Program-made: the position numbers and the translations under genes
From: Euborellia annulipes
Taxonomy: Eukaryota; Arthropoda; Insecta; Dermaptera; Anisolabididae
Assembly (NCBI GenBank): GCA_023213315.1
Contig: JAKCPI010027473.1
Coordinates: 1-64,000 of the forward strand
DNA: 64,000 nt
Reading direction: 5' to 3'
Notes under the pieces: generated by a model
Told to the model about the DNA's origin: nothing
Databases searched by the model: none
Seen by the model: the letters and a program-made list of their open reading frames with translations, nothing else
Part shown: positions 58,795 through 64,000 of the stretch, one piece after another
Layout of the letters: each line of letters starts with the position of its first letter
How positions within the stretch are numbered: the stretch's first letter is position 1

Positions 58795-59547
58795 AAATGT
58801 GCCTGGATAATTTGAATCTTAATACCAAGTATATATAGTTGAATATCAGTTGATACGATACAGGACAGAGGAGTTAACATGGTACCAACAAAGGTAGCAT
58901 TCAAGGATGGGGAGAAACAAATTCCAAAGAACGCCCTTAATTTGTGTTCATTCATTAATATTGAAATATAATCGTATGGAGAATATTGAAATAAAAATAA
59001 ATATATAGCCTATTTAGAGAAACTCAATTTATGAATTAGGTTTTTCATTGAAATTATTTTTGGGTGTGTTTTAGTGACCGTATTAGATGGATGCAATAAG
59101 TTTTTAAAACAGATTACGTCCTTTTGTGAATTTTACCTTAGTAAATTCAATACAATGGCAATTTTTTTTAAAATTAGATTTTTTTGAAAAAGATTCTTGG
59201 AAAGTCTTTTTTTCTTATTGTTATAAAAAAAATATATTTGTTGTTTATTCTAGTTTAATTAAACACTAATGATGACTCAACTTGCTTATTCTTATTTATT
59301 TTCTTATAGTAAGGATGAATTTTTTTTTGATCTTATTACTTTTTTCCTCTATTGCAAATCAAAATCGTTTCAAAATGAATGATTTTGCTATTATATTTTA
59401 TTTTATAAGAATGACTTGACTGGAAAAAACAAGTTGAAACTTAAACTAATGAAAAAATTCCACTAACTTAATTAAAGAAAATAAAATTACTTTGAAGGTA
59501 TATGAACTCAATAAAATCTTGATATAAATTAGTTTGGTATTATTTTA

Positions 59548-59800
59548 TATAATCAAATATTTATTAATTCATATACCCGAAAAAATAAGGGTGTGCCGCC
59601 GGGAGTTGAATAACGAATCCACCAATTTGTACTCTGTGTGCCCTTACGGCTAGACCACAGCAGGGCATTCGGGTATATGAATTCACTCAGAAGGCAATTT
59701 TAGTTAACGGGAGAAATGGACCCGAATTCGGCGCCACAAATTTCCCTCTACCAGGTGTAACTTTTTTCGGGTATATGAATTAATAAATATTTAATTATAT
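59548..59800. mobile_element. Foldback element containing a tRNA-like segment (intron 3)
   Basis: Arms of 39 bp with one mismatch: left ends ATTCATATACCCGAAAAAA (59586), right begins TTTTTTCGGGTATATGAATT (59762). Inside, minus strand, 59668-59590 reads GCCCTGCTGTGGTCTAGCC (box A-like) to GTTATTCAACTCCCGGC (box B-like), a tRNA-like head. A third CGGGTATATGAATT lies at ~59670. Confidence 0.65.
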
Positions 59801-59831
59801 AAATCTCCATTTCGCGGTTTACATACGCGAT

Positions 59832-60050
59832 GTACCATCTATTGCAATAGTATTGAGAATAAAGCCCGGTAGTTAGGCAGCCCAAATGGTACACATTCAC
59901 TAATATATTAAAAAGATAAATTTTTATGGTAATAAAGGCCGATCGCCCTAATGTCTGCTTTGAAAAAGATATTTCTTAGACAGACCAGCTGCCATTTGGG
60001 CTGCCTAACTTCCGGGCTTTATTCTCAATACTATTGCAATAGATGGTATA
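59832..60050. mobile_element. Foldback MITE, family P copy 2 (intron 3)
   Basis: CCATCTATTGCAATAGTATT, TAAAGCCCGGTAGTTAGGCA and GCCCAAATGG at left, almost exactly inverted at right. Ends 200 bp before exon 4. Confidence 0.8.
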
Positions 60051-60250
60051 TAATATCTTAAACATTATATATGTAATATCTTAGGTACTATTTTAGTTTT
60101 TAAATAGTAAAAAAAATTATTTTTGCAAATACAATACAGTACACCAAACTTAATCCTTTAGAATAAAAACTAAAAGTAAAATATTGAAAGTTTATATAGT
60201 GAAAAAAAAATTGTATAGAGAGAGTTTTTGAAATTATGTTTTGTGTGTAG

Positions 60251-60372
60251 ATAAGGTGTGTGTTCGCCCCTGGGCATTTGAACGAGTCCCAAACAAGATG
60301 ATCCGGGGTTTGGACAACGCCCTCAAGTTCGTCAGCAGCAAGGAAGCCTGCCTCACAGCTTGCCTCGAGGAG
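60251..60372 (+). CDS. PAN-domain secreted protein, exon 4 (start of PAN 2)
   Basis: Acceptor GTAG at 60247-60250, donor GTCAGT at 60373, 122 nt, phase 1 to phase 0. It encodes residues 117-157, beginning DKVCVRPWAFERVPNKMIRG and ending EACLTACLEE. Cys120 opens the second PAN module and Cys150/Cys154 are the C-x3-C pair. GC content and codon use stand out from the AT-rich introns. The preceding intron (54487-60250, 5.8 kb) is the longest visible and is loaded with repeats. Confidence 0.92.
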
Positions 60373-60425
60373 GTCAGTTCATCATCAATACTAAATTATA
60401 AAATCCAGGTTAGATCGAACGAACA

Positions 60426-60603
60426 GGGCTAGGCTCGCCTTCAAACGAGCCAAATCCGCATGTTTGAGGTGTGCGGATCGGGCTCCCGAGCCGAGCCGGC
60501 AGAATGCCCAAACGGATCTATCCAGGCTCGGCTCGGCTTGGCTCGTGAGAACCCACACACGGGCCGATTTGGTTCGTTTGAGGGCGACCCGAGTTGGGCT
60601 CGA
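60426..60603. mobile_element. GC-rich foldback MITE (intron 4)
   Basis: GGCTCGCCTTCAAACGAGCC at left and GGTTCGTTTGAGGGCGACCC at right are inverted copies; inner GAGCCGAGCC/GGCTCGGCTC pairs extend the stem. Starts 54 bp after exon 4 and is much more GC-rich than its surroundings. Confidence 0.7.
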
Positions 60604-60885
60604 GTAATAAAGTACGGCATGTATTAGGATATCGAAAGTATAGATAGCTAAAGGGGGAAGAAATTGACCAATGATTTCTGGAATAAAATTATTTTGTGTA
60701 ATAAATTTTATATATTGATTTATTTATACTATTAATACTATATATACCACTAGGAACAAATGTATTGAGTCAGTTAGCAACTAACGAATTGTGAATTTTG
60801 CTATAAATTAGCAAAATACGAATTTCTTTAATTGACAACCGTCTCAATACATTTGTGACTAGAAATATAACTATTTTGTTCAGAG

Positions 60886-61023
60886 TTAAGCGCTCCATAC
60901 ACGCCGTACTTTGGTACGCGAGCCGGATCCGGCGATTTTTCACCACACAGGCCTACGAGTCTGGCTCGCGAGCCAAATTCGCATGTGTCGCGTACTAAAA
61001 TATGGTGTGTATAGGGTGCTTTA
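60886..61023. mobile_element. TTAA-type foldback MITE (intron 4)
   Basis: TTAAGCGCTCCATACACGCC at left, GGTGTGTATAGGGTGCTTTA at right, with GGCTCGCGAGCC inside. The TTAA target is intact on the left and TTTA on the right. Confidence 0.65.
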
Positions 61024-62194
61024 GTGTTCATTTCATGTAAGATATCCTATTTGAGTGTTCAGAGTTCTAGAATCCGTGTAAAATTTATGTGTGAAATAAA
61101 TTTTTTAATAAATTTAACAGATGTAATAGTAGGCTATAATTAATCAAATTATTTGTTAACTCTGTTGAAAAATATCAAAGATAAATAGTCATGAATTCGA
61201 GCATGAAAATTATAGGTATTTATTAGCTATCACATTGCTTTTTTTCCATCTAAAAAATCTCCTAACCAGTAATTAGAGGAAAATCACTAAATTCTTTGAT
61301 ATATATAATTCAGACAGGATTGATAGCTATCAAAAAATCTACATATTGTTAATGTTGAATTAAAAAATAAAAGTCAACGTCAAGAAGATCGTACAACGAA
61401 CTTTACAAGTGATCCGGAAACAAAAAAAAAAATTCCTAAATTCAAAAAAGAAATTATATAGCTACTTATATAAAGAAAGATAGAGAGAGAAACAATTATA
61501 ATGTTAAATTCTTAAGGGAAGATATAAATTTAAGAAATTATTATAATTTGAAGTTATAAAAATGTAGCCTATGTCGTTATTATTAATAACCGTAAAAAAA
61601 AATATTTTATAGTTGAATAATTTTTCAAATACTTTTATATGCTTTTTTGAGGGTTTCGGTTGAATTGCGATAGAATAACAGGTTCAAAAAAACTCTGATT
61701 CCGTAAAAAAATTATCTATAAGTAAAGAGAAGATAATAGTGATAATTTCAAATTTTTATATAGAGAGAAAAAGATCCGATTATTAGATTGATGTTATATT
61801 AAAATTATTCAAATAATTGAGGAAATAAGAATCCTGTTAGTAATTTGATTTATTATGGGTAATATACCTATACAGGATGTTTTAAATCTTCGTAGATGCA
61901 TTTTCTAATTTATTTATTTATGAAATGATATGAACTTATAATTAATATTTTTTAAATTTGATTGTATTACTTTCAATGACTTTTTGATTCAGAAATTTAA
62001 AACATTTGTTTCCTTCTAAAAGAATGAAGAAATAAATCCAGGGTTTTTTTGCACTTTATAGGCATTTCTATTAGATAAATTATTGGACAAATCTGGTGAC
62101 GGCCATCATCAGTGTCACAATGTGAATTGTAGTGGAATTGTGTATTTAGCTAATATGATTCAAATGGAAACAGCTGGATTTATTTGCCTGAATT

Positions 62195-62384
62195 CTTAGG
62201 CTGAAAGCACACCAATTGAGCAAAACGCTCTTAGACAAAACGTTTTGATCAAGATCAAACCGATTTGCTCAATGCTCAATTGTGTTTTGCCTCCTAAGGA
62301 TTGAAAAAACAGTTTTAGGCACTATTAGTCCAAAACGTTTTGTCCGAAAACGTTTTTGCTCAATTGGTGTGCGTTCAGCCTTAT
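62195..62384. mobile_element. TTAA-type foldback MITE (intron 4)
   Basis: AGGCTGAAAGCACACCAATT at left and AATTGGTGTGCGTTCAGCCT at right, with CAAAACGTTTTG motifs inside. Flanks CTTAG and CTTAT. Ends ~150 bp before exon 5, overlapping the region of its probable branch point. Confidence 0.7.
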
Positions 62385-62535
62385 ATATTAATACTTCTTT
62401 CCAGCACCAACCCACCTTCAATCAATTAAAAAGTTTCCGAAGTTTTCTGAAAAGATGTAGAGTAATCGATTCCCATCTCCTTCTTCTTCAGATTTTCATC
62501 ATTTTAAAAAATAATAAATATTTTGACTGTTTCAG

Positions 62536-62680
62536 CGACGTTTCACCTGTCGTTCTGTCGAGTATAATTATGGAACGATGCAATGCCATCTGAGTGAATC
62601 TGATAGAAGATCTACTGGTTCATATATTCAGTTTGAAGATGCCCAGGGGACAGATTATTTTGAAAATCTCTGCTTGCGAT
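62536..62680 (+). CDS. PAN-domain secreted protein, exon 5 (end of PAN 2)
   Basis: Acceptor TTTCAG ends at 62535 and donor GTAAGT starts at 62681. The exon is 145 nt, phase 0 to phase 1. It encodes residues 158-205: RRFTCRSVEYNYGTMQCHLS supplies Cys162 and Cys174, and the tail YFENLCLR supplies Cys203, closing the second PAN module, which starts at Cys120. The six-cysteine spacing (120, 150, 154, 162, 174, 203) matches the PAN_1 pattern. The following intron is only 98 bp (62681-62778). Confidence 0.93.
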
Positions 62681-62778
62681 GTAAGTATCTTCTAAAAAAG
62701 AGAATATACAAGGAATTATAATATTAAGAAATGATAATTAAAAATATCCTAATTTCATTTTTTTTTTTATATTTTTAG

Positions 62779-62891
62779 CAAAACAAGCATGTAAAAGCAA
62801 CAAAATTTTTGAAATTCCCAAAATTGGGGTAAGCGATGACAAAGTTGCACAATATGCGTCATTACATTATTACGTCGATAAAGAATTACAA
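62779..62891 (+). CDS. PAN-domain secreted protein, exon 6 (start of PAN 3)
   Basis: Acceptor TTTTTAG ends at 62778, donor GTAAGT at 62892. It is 113 nt, phase 1 to phase 0, residues 206-243. It starts SKQACKSN and continues with EIPKIGVSDDKVAQYASLHY, ending DKELQ. Cys210 is the first cysteine of a third module with the same layout as PAN 2. The 98-bp intron before it and the exact phase match leave little doubt that it belongs to the same transcript. Confidence 0.92.
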
Positions 62892-63185
62892 GTAAGTAGC
62901 ATTATTAGACGTCTAGTGCGAATTATTGTCAGAGTCATCAAAGTGATAAATAACAACCGACCCAGTATTGGACCATTTTAATGTTTGTTATCAAAAATGT
63001 ATATATTTCTATATTTTGTAATAACATCTATTTTTTCTATTACTCTTGAGAAAATATTTTTGAGATTTCTTTTTTTTTATTTTCCAATTTATCATTTCAT
63101 GTAGCGTTAAGGCAATAAATAGTAAAATAAAAATTTCTTCTTTTTTGCTGAATGCTTACAAAGACTTAGAAATAAAAAGATTATT

Positions 63186-63809
63186 TGTTAATATAGTGAT
63201 TCTCAACCACTGTACTTTTGTGTACCGCCAAATTTTATAAATGTACCGGTATATAGTAAAAATTATAATGCTTTTTTTTATTACGGGTAAAGTTTAGTTT
63301 AAAAAAAACCAACATAAAAAGGAAAAAAATTAAGATCGAGATTTTAAATGAAGAAGAAGATATGAGTAGCATTGTCATATTTACGACTAAATATAAGAAA
63401 CTGTACATTGCAATCAGTCGTCAGCAAATAAAATTTCTGTAAAATAATTGTTTAAAATTATTAAATGAGAGCCCTTCCCAAATGACGCCACGGCACGTAC
63501 AGTGAGGGACAATATTAAGTTCCACCCATGCGTTTTCTACTTGTGATTATTTCATTGTTTTTAAAAAAATGTTACATCTTTTTTAATGGAAACTTTCATG
63601 GTCCAAACCTAGAAAATTTCCAATTAAGATTTTCATTTTCTTTCATAAAAATAATGAAATAATCGCAAATGAAAAACGCTTAGGTGGGACTTGATATTGT
63701 CCCTCACTGTACATCCTGCAAAACTTCAAAATAAACCTTCGAGAATTGATGAAATTCTGCTTGAGCTGTTTCTTGGATAAAAAAAAGGCTGAGAATCACT
63801 GTGTTAATA
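63186..63809. mobile_element. hAT MITE with 8-bp duplication (intron 6)
   Basis: Ends TAGTGATTCTCAACC (63194) and GGCTGAGAATCACTG (to 63801), perfect duplication TGTTAATA at 63186-63193 and 63802-63809. It fills most of intron 6 and carries a nested TA-flanked MITE. Confidence 0.9.
63498..63711. mobile_element. Tc1/mariner-type MITE nested in the hAT
   Basis: CAGTGAGGGACAATATTAAG (63500) and its inverse CTTGATATTGTCCCTCACTG (to 63709) are flanked by TA on each side. Arms extend to ~60 bp (GTGATTATTTCATT / AATGAAATAATCGC). 210 bp, no coding. Confidence 0.85.
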
Positions 63810-63947
63810 GTTTGAAAATGTATATTAAGTCGATCTGACTTGTTGAGAAGTGTGGTTGTAGTTTGGGTGATTGAGAAAAAATATGGCATATCTGCCATCA
63901 TTCTAAGTTTAAACATTTTCTAAAATTAGTGAAATATTCCCTCTAAG

Positions 63948-64000
63948 GTGAATCATGAGACGTCGTGTCGTGTAGCCTGTGATATAGAACATGAGTTCCT
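63948..64000 (+). CDS. PAN-domain secreted protein, exon 7 (runs off the window)
   Basis: An AAG acceptor (ends 63947) precedes a phase-0 exon reading VNHETSCRVACDIEHEF, residues 244-260, open to the window edge. Cys250 and Cys254 form the C-x3-C pair of PAN 3. The preceding intron (62892-63947) is mostly a 608-bp hAT element with another MITE nested inside. The rest of the protein, including any further PAN modules or a ZP domain, lies downstream. Confidence 0.85.
   Translation, partial: MNHETSCRVACDIEHEF

Overview
The window is arthropod nuclear DNA. It is AT-rich and intron-containing, with GT-AG introns, A/T homopolymers and very many transposons, and it holds one clear protein-coding gene. 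A copepod or other crustacean, or a chelicerate, would fit; the sequence alone does not settle the species.

Gene. From about 49.8 kb to the right edge there is a plus-strand gene whose seven visible exons join with consistent phases: 49845-49914, 52527-52668, 54350-54486, 60251-60372, 62536-62680, 62779-62891 and 63948 to the edge. Together they encode the first ~260 residues of a secreted protein: a signal peptide, then cysteine-spaced PAN/Apple-type modules (two complete, a third cut by the window end). The arrangement suggests an apical extracellular-matrix or cuticle protein of the PAN-plus-ZP kind (neo/nyo/nompA type in insects), but any ZP domain would lie outside the window. A possible TATA promoter with a leader exon (16.38-16.67 kb) and a possible 43-bp non-coding exon (40.5 kb) could be its distant 5' UTR; this is speculative.

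Mobile DNA by region. 0-5 kb: a Helitron 3' end, truncated copies of a dominant interspersed family here called family A, and a tRNA-derived SINE. 6-16 kb: more family A, a TIR element, a solo LTR inside a family A copy, a large hAT-type element and a mariner-derived palindrome. 18-25 kb: a TTAA-type MITE, a Penelope-like remnant with a GIY-YIG endonuclease ORF between inverted terminal repeats carrying hammerhead-ribozyme motifs, family A and several SINEs. 26-39 kb: tandem and inverted family A copies, a complete 540-bp Helitron and a hAT MITE. 39-48 kb: a retroposon with a 14-bp target duplication, SINEs, hAT, TTAA-type and Harbinger-type MITEs, and a three-level nest (foldback, mariner, hAT). 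48-64 kb: the PAN gene, whose introns hold another mariner relic, hAT MITEs and foldbacks.

The main candidates for a second look are family A (hairpins at both ends and a GTCT microsatellite core), the Penelope remnant with paired hammerheads, and the high density of hAT MITEs with recognisable 8-bp target duplications. Most short ORFs are chance readings of repeats. Blocks not listed as features are AT-rich sequence in which nothing could be recognised.
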